This document shows, piece after piece, positions 10,901 through 15,708 of a stretch of 16,372 nt of DNA. The stretch lies in contig BQKZ01006895.1 in the NCBI GenBank assembly GCA_036244855.1, forward strand, positions 6,598 through 22,969, given 5' to 3'. Position numbers and translations under genes: made by a program. Numbering within the stretch: position 1 is the stretch's first letter; the number at the start of each line of letters is the position of its first letter. The notes under the pieces are model-generated. The model searched no databases. It was not told the origin of the DNA and worked only from the letters and a program-made list of their open reading frames with translations. This DNA is from Temnopleurus reevesii. Taxonomy: Eukaryota; Echinodermata; Echinoidea; Temnopleuroida; Temnopleuridae.

Positions 10901-13900
10901 ATGAATAAATGAGTTTTTTTAGGTGAAGTTTTTAGATTGCTACCAGTCATTGCAATAAACATCTTTACAAGTTGATTAGCATTAATTTTGTGTTATTTTA
11001 TTCATCGATCTATCCATTCAGAGGCTTGTATCCATTTAAACCCGTAGTTTAACAACGGGACTATACAATATATCAACTACTGATTTGCAGCTTTTGCGTT
11101 CATACTTTTTTTTATTCTTCAAAGGGAATTACTCAGCTGTGAAATAACCACTACAAAAAGTGAGGTGTGATTCTTTAGATAATAAAACACTCTTTTCAGT
11201 GATATGACTCGATATGGAAATACATATCCCATATTTTTGCTATGCGTCCGTAAACTTAGATCTCCAAACTTTTTTTGAGGAGTTTATTTTGGAAATACCA
11301 AAGCTCATTGAATACTCCACGTTCGGGGGAATCCAACATAAAAGAGGTACGATTACGTACTTAAATCAATCGCTATTGTTTGACGCATGTTTTACCATAG
11401 ACTTACGACAAATATTTAGCGTATTAATAGCATAATTTATCGTCCCTGTTCATACAATTCTTGCGGCAGCACTGATGAACATAGCACCAATCCGAAATAT
11501 AATATTACTATTTTTAAATGTGTGAGTCAGACTTGAACGACACATTAAAGGGACGGATCCAGGATATTTTTTTTTTAAAGGGGGGGGGGGGCGTGGCACA
11601 TCTTTGATTTGTTTCGGGGAAAAAATGAAAATTAACTATTCTTAAACATGTTAAATGCGATTTCCTGGCATCTAACACCATATTTCTAAAAAAAAAAGAA
11701 AAAAAAACTATATATAGTCCACTGCCTGGACTGTTTACGTGATTTATCTGATAACCAGTAGAAACGCCCCCAGTAGTCAAGACGGTGACGTCAGCTCACT
11801 TTCACTCCCTCGAGCTGGCCGTGAATCTGAGCGCCGTCCGTGGGGTTAAACGCATGAATATGATGAGTGCGAGAGAGGGAGAGGGGAAAGATAAAAAATG
11901 GCCAGAGTCTGGACTACTATATATAAAGTGAGTGATATACCGCCTAATTCCCTCTCGTTTTTCCCTTTTCATTTCATTTTTGATCGAAAAATAAGGGGGG
12001 GCTTGCTTCGGGACGCCCCACTAAATCCACTACTGCATTACTTACATGAATCTGAGCTGACTTTCAGCAAGAATTTTACAGCTTCGTTTAGATATCATCT
12101 CAATATCATTCATGTCCAATCCTAGGTATACGAGCTCTGGCATCTTCTCTAATGCGTCGCTCGGGATAGCTTTGAAAGTGTTATTGCTCAGGCTCCTAAA
12201 ATATAAGATAAAATGTATATGAAACAACAGTAACAGTGATATTTATCGTGATAATAATTTCAATGATAGATGATTATAAATATTGATAATTCCGTTCATG
12301 TCCAGTCCTCGGTATACGAGGTCTGGCATATTCTCCAATGCGTCGCTCCGGATAGCTTTGAAAGTGTTATTGCTCAGGCTCCTAAAATGTAAGATATCAT
12401 GTATATATATGAATGTACATGAAACAACAGTAACAGTAACATTTATCGTGATGATAATTTCAATGATAGATAATTATGAATATTAATACCACCACCATTT
12501 CTAATGATTAACTCAATAATATCTAGTCCTAAGTAGATGAGGTTTGACATTTTCTTTAATGCATCGCTCAGAATAGCTTTGAAGGTGTTATTGCTCAAAC
12601 TCCTAAAAATGTAAGATATAAAACAAAATATACGTCAGTTCATAACCATCATTAATATATGATGGTAATCATGGCAGCATTTAAACAACATGTAGAGCAA
12701 TAAATTGATCGTTATCAATGAGAATCATAATTACATAATCACAATTACAACAATTATAGTCGAAATCTGCCCGTGGTCATTAAACAGCCCATAAAGTTAG
12801 ACAGTAATATATATACATGTAACGTTTTCCTGAAGAGATATTTTAAAACTCTGTTTTATACCTCACATATTTCCACAACATACTGTCTCCAAGTAAATTT
12901 AGAGGCACTTTCAAAAATATTCCCAGATTTGTCAATATGGAATTACACATATGCAGACAAGTTACTTACAGCAACTGAATAGATGATCCAGAGAAGAACT
13001 TTCGCGGCAAAGCTCTCAACAAGTTCGAGTTCAAGTTCCTGTATTCAAGTAATATCATAATACTATTATCATTATCTGTTTATTAGGCAAATTCAAGACA
13101 AAAACCCAAAACGTACATAAGTAAAATATACGAAGATACACGACTTAGGCATAAGATAAATAAAAACATATCTGCAGTTGGTTTGAGAGCGCTGCCGGGG
13201 CGTATAAATGATAACTCAATCTCCGTAACCCACAGGTTTTCCTCCCTAACCTTCGCAAACCAAATGCAGCTACAAGGTATAAAACTATGTTAAACATATA
13301 GACTAGTTTCGGAAGAGATCAATGGCGTTTCAGATATCGAAACAATGTTAAACATATAAATAAGTTTTGGAAGAGATCAATGGCGTTTCAGATATCAAAA
13401 AATGTTGAACATATAGATTAGTTTTGGAAGAGATCAATTGCGTTTCATATATCGAAAAAAAATATGTTGTGAGCTACACGAAGAATGTATATTATACTTT
13501 TTTTTTCAATAATAGATTAGAGTATGCTCAAAGTTTGAATAAAATTGACTGGGAATAGACTAATTTTTGCAAAATAAACATAACACCGTGTATCATTCTT
13601 CACTCGCACATTCTATATTAGATGGAATACTTTGTCACGTGTCGACTCAGTGTCCTTGTTTATATGGTGCTAAACTAAAGTGCTGAAAGCACCAAAGGTA
13701 ATTTGTCTCAAGAATAGAGTTGAAATTTGTATATTTTCATGACTTCTGTTTTATCTAGCGTTAGATTATAGAAAAAAGAATCATAGAATTGTTAGCGTCG
13801 ATTCTCGCTTTCGCATTTCTAATAGTTACTTGTTAACAAATATCATTATTTATGTTTTCTACCGTATTTCCATTACCCTCCCATGCCACAAGTATTGCAA

Positions 13901-15703
13901 CATAGCAAACATTTTGTTTGTTTTCAGTGATTCACTTGTCGTATTCTTTATTATTTTTCCTTAAATGTAAAAAAAAAAATCACAAATATCTACTGTGGAA
14001 ATTTAAGTGTCATACACGGTTTGCAAATTATGTAGGGCAAAACAATTCTTAATTATGCCAAATGGCACATCGTGTATTGGCCAATAGGTTTTGAGAATTA
14101 GCAATATAATTCCAAAAAGTTTTCATTCTTGAGTACAGAAACTAATCCTGAGATATTTCATAAAAATTTTCTTCCTATGCCCAGTGCATGAAATTGATTT
14201 ATACGTGTGTCCTGGGCCCCGTAACATAAAGCTTTGCGAGTGATCGCTATCTGATTTTGCGATCGATTGCAAACTTTTGTACATGATTTGCCATATACTA
14301 GCGATTGATATCGATCGCTATCAGATTAGCAATTAATCGCAAACCTTTATGTTACGGGGCCCTGAAGGAATTAAGAGTGGGTCTACGTTGCAACATATAT
14401 GGCATGGGAGGGTATATCAGCTAAACAGCGTTGATGCAAAATAGTATTTGCTTATCTTTTTAGCCTGTATAGATAAAGTCATATAACTAAATGAAACAAT
14501 GCTATGGGGGTGTTGCTCAAAATCACCTGCAGATCAACTGCAACTTTACAAAGTGTAACGCGCATTTCCATTCGTGCGCGATATGCGCATTTAACAAGAC
14601 GCGCATCAAACAATGATTTTGATTGGTGCGTTCCGATCAACTGCAACTTGCGATCAATTGCAACTTTTGAGCAACACCCCCTAAGATTGATTTCATTCAT
14701 AAATACTACTCACAACATCTTTAGGCTCCCAGGGAATTCTGCAAAGTTCTCGACCGTCGAATAAGTTAGAACGTTCCTCGAGAAATCCCTGAAATTTAAA
14801 TGGTGAATGTCTACATGAAGCTGCTTACTTTGCCCTAAATCTTTTGTCCCTTCGGCTCACAGTGATTAAAGGGCAACTACACTCAGACATTAAATTGCTA
14901 TCATTAAATGAAGAAAAAATAATGTACGGTCAGTAGAGGAAGAAAAATCAGATGAACAAACTGTGAGCATTTGAGCAAATCGGATAATCCGTTCAAAAGT
15001 TATGAATTTTCAAATTTATCATGTCCACCTGTGCTGGGCATCCTTGAATTGGCAACGTATAGCCAATTAGCATAATATGTGATGTCATACATGGATAACT
15101 CCTAATTCACATTGTATATAGATTTATAGAAAATGGATCAATATCATTATTATTTCAAATGATGAATCAACACCATTCTATCTGAAATGCTTGCAGAATT
15201 GATATGGCGATAATATATCTAACCGAAAAAAACTTTGTCTCCTTTTCTGGAAAAAAGAGGAAAATGTGAAATTTTGTATACAAAGTGAATGGAGAGTTCT
15301 CCATGTTGGCAGCCACTTTGTGCCTGTACGTTTGCCAACTTAAGGAGCCCATGAGGGGTGTAAATCAAAACTGTTAAAATTCATTGTTTGTTTGGGTGTA
15401 ATTACCCTTTAAATAGATAACTCAAAGAATCACTTCAAGTTTGCAGGAGAAGAACAATAGGCGCAGAGGTGTTACTTGTACATGTTCTAGGTGATCACCA
15501 CGTTTACTTGAACCACATGTGGAAAGGGCTTCGTTATTGTGAATGCGACAAAAAAAGTCTCAGATAATTATTGAAGGATGTTTTACGTTTAATGGAAATC
15601 ACTTTTAATTTACAAATTAAAGAATGAAATAACTCACGCTTCTGTCAGCTCTTTGCATTGTGATATATCCGGTATCTTCTCTAACCAACTTTTATGTATT
15701 GTC
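516..15703 (-). CDS. partial multi-exon leucine-rich-repeat protein gene, at least ten exons
   Basis: This entry is the gene-level model joining ten minus-strand exons: 15703-15638, 14788-14714, 13038-12970, 12195-12046, 9392-9321, 7568-7497, 6514-6443, 3537-3451, 1492-1415 and 650-516. Exon lengths are 66, 75, 69, 150, 72, 72, 72, 87, 78 and 135 bases, all multiples of three, giving 292 codons without a stop. All junctions are phase 2: every exon begins with G, which completes a codon ending the previous exon (mostly TT or CT, so leucine). The product is a chain of LRRs of the LxLxxNxI..F..L..L type, typical of extracellular ligand-binding solenoids. No signal peptide, cap, membrane segment or cytoplasmic domain is visible, so both ends lie outside the window. 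This architecture is known in LGR/RXFP and GRL101-like receptors, Slit and LRIG proteins. Family assignment is open; existence of the LRR gene is well supported. Confidence 0.82.
872..1040. mobile_element. hairpin MITE family 2, copy in reverse orientation
   Basis: It shares its ends and interior with 7281-7455 and 8927-9095. The left end carries AAGTCGAACGCAAATTC and the right end ACTTTATTTTACGGAAA. Inner landmarks such as GTTCACACAGTTGAATACA match the other copies. Any protein read across it, including the 141-codon open frame 683-1108, is best treated as chance. Confidence 0.65.
1205..1275. repeat. (AAT)n microsatellite joined to GCGCTTT-type SINE tail fragment
   Basis: Seven or so AAT units are followed by TACATTTATATAGCGCTTTTTCCAGAGG. 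This is the same tail arrangement as in the SINEs at 3704 and 15709, but without a tRNA-like head, so it is a 3'-truncated remnant. Confidence 0.55.
1415..1492 (-). CDS. LRR exon 9 (78 bp)
   Basis: The exon follows acceptor TTTTATTTTCAAG and ends at donor GTAAGT (1414-1409). It encodes 26 residues beginning DLSSNNLQAVPHGIF and ending ENLTTL, a textbook extracellular LRR with DLSxNxL, VP and the conserved phenylalanine. It is two residues longer than the 24-residue unit, the addition falling in the convex segment (NFDNF). Phase 2 on both sides. Confidence 0.88.
1493..1939. other. intron between LRR exons 8 and 9, no feature
   Basis: The sequence is AT-rich with poly-T runs and has no LRR-like coding, splice pair or recognisable repeat. 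Overlapping minus-strand open frames around 1718-2135 run into the adjacent hairpin element and have no recognisable protein. Confidence 0.6.
1940..2093. mobile_element. non-autonomous hAT-like hairpin element (154 bp)
   Basis: Perfect inverted ends CAGGGGCCGCGGAAC and GTTCCGCGGCCCCTG bracket a GC-rich centre. CAGGG-type ends are common in hAT elements. An 8-bp target duplication is not clear: left TAACGATA, right TAATACGT. GC content contrasts strongly with the surrounding intron. Confidence 0.65.
2544..2883. mobile_element. TIR element hosting an inserted 134-bp-type MITE
   Basis: The inverted ends are TTTTTAGGCTGCGTCTG (2544-2560) and CAGACGCAGGCTAAAAG (2867-2883). Inside, at 2689-2823, sits a complete palindromic element of another family, so the outer element was probably inserted first and hit later. 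Confidence 0.5.
2689..2823. mobile_element. palindromic MITE family 1, divergent copy
   Basis: Ends are TAAAGCCCTGGTCACATAGG and CCTATGTAACCGGAGCTTA. The interior has CCCCGGAAGCAACAC and GTGTTGCTTCCGGGG arms around CAGTTAACTATGAATT. Its termini are more diverged than those of the copies at 9170 and 10183. Confidence 0.75.
2917..3420. mobile_element. 504-bp non-autonomous element with inverted ends
   Basis: The ends CTACCCCAAAATAATATTTC and the inverse of AGATTATTATTTTTGGGTAG match over roughly 28 bases with a few changes. No coding capacity is seen. It shares internal blocks (AGATGAACA, AAAGTTATGAAT, ATGATGTCAT, TTGGCAAC) with the element at 14867-15412. Confidence 0.6.
3451..3537 (-). CDS. 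divergent LRR exon 8 (87 bp)
   Basis: The donor is a consensus GTAAGT (3450-3445) and the acceptor TTATTCAAACAAG. The 29 codons start LLQSQKAGFELNTI and end QQLVTL. The second half (NTISHTAFF then QQLVTL) is a good LRR end, but the first half is unusual: the core asparagine appears to be glutamine (LLQSQ) and about five extra residues separate it from the NTI segment. Another possible acceptor closer to the LRR core (after GGCAG) breaks the phase-2 rule, so I chose the one at 3538-3539. A 504-bp inverted-end element ends 24 bases beyond the donor. The exon is probably real, but its 5' edge is less certain than the others. Confidence 0.66.
3596..3703. mobile_element. palindromic MITE family 1, degraded copy
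   Basis: It holds GACTCTTTGTTCTTTTCACAG, CCGCCTCCCAATAAAGAGTC and TCGTGTTGCTTCTGGG, which match the 134-bp family. The outer GCCCCGGTCAC end survives only partly on the left. The right end touches the (ATT)n tail of the SINE at 3704. Confidence 0.6.
3704..4016 (-). mobile_element. tRNA-derived SINE, copy 2
   Basis: On the minus strand it runs from a tRNA-like head, with A box at the complement of 3999-4009 (TAGTGTAGTGG) and B box at the complement of 3955-3965 (GGTTCAAATCC), through a conserved body to an (ATT)n tail at 3704-3742. It is the copy with the longest tail. The plus-strand open frame 3692-3922 is noise inside it. Confidence 0.8.
4121..4292. mobile_element. hairpin MITE (172 bp)
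   Basis: The arms TGGGTTGTGTTTAAAGCTGT and the inverse of CAACTTTATGAAACGCAACCCA are similar over about 65 bases, continuing through CTACAAACGACTGTA and TACAGTCGTGCGTAG. The element could fold on itself over most of its length. Confidence 0.65.
4296..4390. repeat. (ATTT)n tail beside a CCAGGGTAGCCC repeat fragment
   Basis: ATTTATTTATTTATG is followed by TTCACCAGGGTAGCCC and TCCATGGGGCCCTGG. A 3' simple repeat next to a conserved segment fits the minus-strand 3' end of a non-LTR retrotransposon or SINE. Family not identified. Confidence 0.4.
4399..4537. repeat. nested hairpin built from AATATTGCAC units
   Basis: ATATTGGATGGC at the left pairs with GCCATACAATAT at the right. Inside, AATACCAGGCAATATTGCAC and its inverse, then TTAGGGCAATATTGCAC and GTGCAATATTGGCCCTAA, form a second long arm. 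The four GCAATATT copies give both direct and inverted symmetry. A related TACAATAT palindrome follows at 4603-4630. The 81-codon open frame over this region is an accident of the repeat. Confidence 0.7.
5000..5643. repeat. 85-bp direct repeats flanking an inverted-end segment
   Basis: The segment 5000-5084 (CAGAAATATGGTCAGAGGTAGG and onward to ACATTCCT) recurs at 5559-5643 with about ten changes and no length difference, offset 559. Between them, GGTTACACACGCGTAATTAT (5091-5110) is inverted at 5540-5558. The structure could be a small terminal-repeat element or a duplication combined with a TIR element. No coding sequence is inside. Confidence 0.6.
5644..6436. other. intron between LRR exons 7 and 8, unique part
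   Basis: No exon, RNA gene or clear repeat was recognised. A short palindrome CTTAACACCGGTTAAG lies at 6371-6386. The plus-strand open frame 5741-5944 has no recognisable protein features. Confidence 0.5.
6443..6514 (-). CDS. LRR exon 7 (72 bp)
   Basis: This is one of the clearest LRR exons in the window. The acceptor is AACGTTGTTATAG and the donor GTAAGT (6442-6437). The 24 codons start NLSHNKIQAIESKTF and end NLPNLTTL, a near-consensus extracellular LRR (LxLSxNxI..I....F..LP.L..L). Phase 2 at both edges lets it join exons 6 and 8 in frame. The adjacent upstream intron begins with a CAA-rich stretch. Confidence 0.88.
6583..6625. mobile_element. hairpin MITE family 2, end fragment
   Basis: CACGAAATAAACAATTTCCG and the following AAAGTGGATCATG match the left end of the copies at 7281 and 8927. 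The remainder of the element is missing, replaced by unrelated sequence leading to a CA repeat. Confidence 0.5.
6702..6939. repeat. two nearly identical 119-bp tandem units
   Basis: The units start with ACAAACGTACATACACAATC at 6702 and 6821. Both contain ATTCAATGGCAGCGACATTT and a poly-T run of about 18-20 bases, followed by GG(A/T)TTAGCACGCAT. Only one or two differences outside the T run are seen. A CA-rich tract at 6680-6701 precedes the first unit. Confidence 0.85.
7068..7110. repeat. (ATT)n microsatellite with GCGCTATATAAATT head
   Basis: CTGCGCTATATAAATTATCT is followed by about eight ATT units. It is the plus-strand form of the SINE tail seen at 3704 and 15709; the SINE body is absent or unrecognisable to the left. 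Confidence 0.6.
7281..7455. mobile_element. hairpin MITE family 2, best-preserved copy (175 bp)
   Basis: The left end (7282-7322) carries AACACGATATAAACTGTTTC, TTAAGTCGAACGCA; the right end (7414-7455) carries TGCGTTCGACTTAA, GGAAATAGTTTATTTCGTG. These are inverted repeats of about 40 bases. The interior AGCCGGTTCCGATTTCAATAG matches 8927-9095. Confidence 0.75.
7497..7568 (-). CDS. LRR exon 6 (72 bp)
   Basis: This is a canonical one-repeat exon of 24 codons with acceptor GCAATTTATTTCAG and donor GTAAGA (7496-7491). It begins SLDQNNINKIGHPIF and ends MPNLLHL, so the LxLxxNxI core, the phenylalanine and the LxxL end are all present. Phase 2 at both edges. The hairpin element 7281-7455 lies 35 bases downstream of the donor. 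No other coding potential is seen around it. Confidence 0.85.
7919..7952. repeat. (TG)n microsatellite, about 17 units
   Basis: A clean TG run. It is flanked by imperfectly inverted CGTATTCCCG (left) and CCGGAATACG (right), so the microsatellite sits inside a possible hairpin. The minus-strand open frame reading histidine-threonine through it is not a gene. Confidence 0.9.
8165..8582 (+). mobile_element. probable 3' end of a non-LTR retrotransposon
   Basis: A pyrimidine-rich then AT-rich stretch leads to GGGGCCAGCC and GCTGGCCTC, which can pair around a short loop, and then AAATAAAATGATTTGATTTG with a short (GATTT)n tail at the end. This tail arrangement is typical of LINE 3' untranslated regions. 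No reverse transcriptase is present, so it would be a 5'-truncated copy. Not matched to a named family. Confidence 0.4.
8927..9095. mobile_element. hairpin MITE family 2, third copy
   Basis: It starts AACAAGATATAAACTATTTC and ends with GGCGTTCGACTCAATTTAAC, GGAAATAGAT. The interior ATTGAACTGTGTAGATACAA and CACAAGCCGGTTCAGATTTG matches 7281-7455. Confidence 0.7.
9170..9303. mobile_element. palindromic MITE family 1, 134 bp, TTAA-bounded
   Basis: Starts TTAAGCCCCGGTC and ends GACCGGGGCTTAA. The arms GGCCCGGAAGCAACACG and GTGTTACTTCCGGGGCC pair around a CAGTTAACTG centre, so almost the whole element is one hairpin. Identical length to the copy at 10183-10316. TTAA at both ends is compatible with piggyBac-type insertion, but the same TTAA could be part of the inverted repeat. 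Confidence 0.85.
9321..9392 (-). CDS. LRR exon 5 (72 bp)
   Basis: The exon has the canonical 72-base length of one 24-residue LRR. The acceptor is TTTTTTTCAAAG and the donor GTAAGT (9320-9315). The residues begin NLSNNRITFIAHNSL and end KKLQIL, matching LxLSNNxI with a terminal leucine. The convex-side phenylalanine position is a leucine (NSLPLL). A 134-bp TTAA-bounded palindromic element (9170-9303) ends only 11 bases beyond the donor hexamer, leaving very little free intron between splice site and hairpin. Both phases are 2, so it joins exons 4 and 6 in frame. Confidence 0.83.
9504..10182. other. intron between LRR exons 4 and 5, no recognised feature
   Basis: AT-rich sequence without LRR-like coding or repeats that I could match elsewhere in the window. 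Confidence 0.5.
10183..10316. mobile_element. palindromic MITE family 1, second 134-bp copy
   Basis: Starts TTAAGCCCCGGTCACATAGG and ends CCTATATGACCGGGGCTTAA. Inner arms GGAAGTAACACGATTCAACA and GAATTGTGTTGCTTCC. It has the same length and ends as 9170-9303. Confidence 0.85.
10376..10416. mobile_element. palindromic MITE family 1, right-half fragment
   Basis: ATATCGTGTTGCTTCCGGGG, TCCTTTGTGACCGGGGCTTT matches the right arm of the copy ending 60 bases to the left. The left half is missing. Confidence 0.75.
10624..11286. mobile_element. 663-bp foldback element with arms of about 185 bp
   Basis: TAAACTCCTCAAAAAAGTTT at 10624 pairs with the inverse at 11267-11286. The arms continue through TTCCATATCGAG, ATCACTGAAAAGAGTGTTTT (10687-10706, inverse at 11188-11207), ACACCTCA and GCTGAG(C/T)AATTCCCT. 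A spacer of about 290 bp separates them and has no coding potential. The ends lie next to TA, which would suit a Tc1/mariner-type insertion, but no target duplication can be proven. Confidence 0.8.
11500..12039. other. intron between LRR exons 4 and 5, with poly-T/poly-G tract
   Basis: GGGACGGATCCAGGATATTT followed by T and G runs (G12 at about 11581-11592) resembles the end of a DNA transposon, and AAGGGGGGGCTTGC recurs at 11992-12006. I could not define the other end. Small open frames here are low-complexity. Confidence 0.35.
12046..12195 (-). CDS. LRR exon 4, double repeat (150 bp)
   Basis: This exon is twice the usual length and holds two consecutive LRRs. It follows acceptor CTTATATTTTAG and ends at donor GTAAGT (12045-12040). 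The first LRR starts SLSNNTFKAIPSDALEKM and the second is GLDMNDIEMISKRSC followed by SQLRF; both carry the LxLxxNxI-like core. The donor overlaps an in-frame TAA, so translation without splicing would stop right at the exon edge. No GT is present at the position where a 72-base single-LRR exon would end, which supports the fused 150-base reading. Two partial tandem copies of its 5' half lie just upstream (12292-12381, 12511-12602). Both junctions are phase 2. Confidence 0.78.
12111..12488. repeat. tandem duplication of exon 4 5' half plus intron, unit about 186 bp
   Basis: Units start with CATGTCCA at 12111 and 12297. Both contain the exon 4 first-LRR sequence and then the same intron segment with AACAACAGTAACAGT and TTTCAATGATAGAT. 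Unit 2 carries about ten extra bases (TATATATGAATG-like). A third, more diverged unit lies at about 12512-12620 and covers mainly the exon part. Confidence 0.8.
12292..12381 (-). pseudogene. truncated copy of LRR exon 4 (copy 2)
   Basis: The sequence repeats the acceptor (CTTACATTTTAG) and the first LRR of exon 4 (SLSNNTFKAIRSDALEN) with few changes, then loses similarity shortly after LDMNGI. Downstream the open frame reaches TAA without a GT in a useful position, so no donor is visible. Compared with exon 4 it has I-P to I-R and L-G to R-G changes. It probably cannot be spliced as a normal exon. It belongs to a tandem unit of about 186 bp that also copies flanking intron. Confidence 0.75.
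12511..12602 (-). pseudogene. truncated copy of LRR exon 4 (copy 3)
   Basis: This older copy keeps an acceptor (CTTACATTTTTAG) and encodes SLSNNTFKAILSDALKKM followed by LGLDIIELI. Relative to exon 4 it lacks six bases in the second LRR core (MND), then diverges. Only weak GTGG candidates follow, so a functional donor is doubtful. It is more diverged than copy 2, which suggests an earlier duplication. Confidence 0.7.
12970..13038 (-). CDS. LRR exon 3 (69 bp)
   Basis: The acceptor is TTGAATACAG and the donor GTAAGT (12969-12964). The 23 residues start NLNSNLLRALPRKFF and end SSIQLL, a clear LRR with the L.LNSNLL core and the conserved phenylalanine of the convex side. It is one residue shorter than the standard 24-residue unit of this gene. 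Phase is 2 on both sides. Downstream on the minus strand lie two damaged copies of exon 4 before the intact exon 4, so the intron between this exon and exon 4 has been the site of exon duplication. Confidence 0.82.
13287..13465. repeat. three tandem units of 57-58 bp
   Basis: Units begin ATGTTAAACATATA at 13287, 13345 and 13402 (ATGTTGAACATATA in the third). Each contains GGAAGAGATCAATGGCGTTT and CAGATATC(G/A)AAA. The third unit has more changes. These sit in the intron between exons 2 and 3. Confidence 0.85.
13466..14213. other. intron between LRR exons 2 and 3, unique part
   Basis: No coding, RNA or repeat feature was recognised in this AT-rich stretch. Confidence 0.5.
14214..14362. mobile_element. 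hairpin MITE (149 bp), GGGCCCCGTAACATAAAG ends
   Basis: Perfect 18-base inverted ends, then further pairing through GCGATTGCAAAC-like and GATCGCTATC segments. The interior is rich in GCGATCG/CGATCGC motifs. The structure is an almost complete foldback. Confidence 0.8.
14506..14681. mobile_element. hairpin MITE (176 bp), GGGGGTGTTGCTCAAAA ends
   Basis: Perfect 17-base inverted ends bordered on the right by TA. Both arms contain GATCAACTGCAACTT-type blocks and inner GCGCGATATGCGC. The plus-strand 86-codon open frame starting at 14504 reads through this element and the antisense of exon 2, so it is not a gene. Confidence 0.8.
14714..14788 (-). CDS. LRR exon 2 (75 bp)
   Basis: The exon follows acceptor TTTAAATTTCAG and ends at donor GTGAGT (14713-14708). 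It encodes 25 residues beginning DFSRNVL and ending PGSLKML, which fits one LRR: the DFSxNxL core matches the LxLxxNxL strand and asparagine turn, and SLKML is the terminal leucine segment that runs into the next repeat. It joins the previous and next exons in phase 2. A 176-bp hairpin element (14506-14681) ends 26 bases downstream of the donor, and a larger TIR element starts 78 bases upstream of the acceptor. The plus-strand open frame across this place is an antisense shadow running through the hairpin. Confidence 0.78.
14867..15412. mobile_element. about 546-bp non-autonomous element with inverted ends
   Basis: Ends TAAAGGGCAACTACACTCAG and the inverse of TTTGGGTGTAATTACCCTTTA match over about 20 bases with four changes. 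Inside are AGATGAACA, AAAGTTATGAAT and GTGATGTCATACATGG blocks shared with 2917-3420. No transposase. The 61-codon minus open frame inside is not recognisable. Confidence 0.6.
15638..15703 (-). CDS. LRR exon 1 of the window (66 bp)
   Basis: This is the most 5' exon seen. Read on the minus strand, it follows acceptor ATTATTGCAG and ends at donor GTGAGT (15637-15632). It encodes 22 residues including SWLEKIPDISQCKELTEA. The pattern of a hydrophobic residue, then IPDIxxCxxL, is the second half of an LRR in which a cysteine takes the place of the usual spacer; similar IP.L..C..L repeats occur in LGR-type receptors. The first half lacks a clean LxxN motif, so this is the least canonical repeat and could mark the start of an LRR subregion. 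The acceptor is immediately preceded by the (ATT)n tail of a SINE, so the polypyrimidine region is at least partly SINE sequence. The exon call rests on splice sites, phase and the LRR tail. Confidence 0.65.
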
Positions 15704-15708
15704 CTGCA

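Noticed and set aside
13287..13465. CRISPR-like array
   Set aside because: The units are contiguous tandem repeats without distinct spacers, in a eukaryotic intron.
14504..14764. 86-codon plus-strand open frame
   Set aside because: It covers a foldback element and then the antisense of LRR exon 2; the minus-strand exon explains the sequence better.
14824..14880. possible exon ending at GTAAGC near 14823
   Set aside because: No LRR pattern and it overlaps the end of a TIR element.
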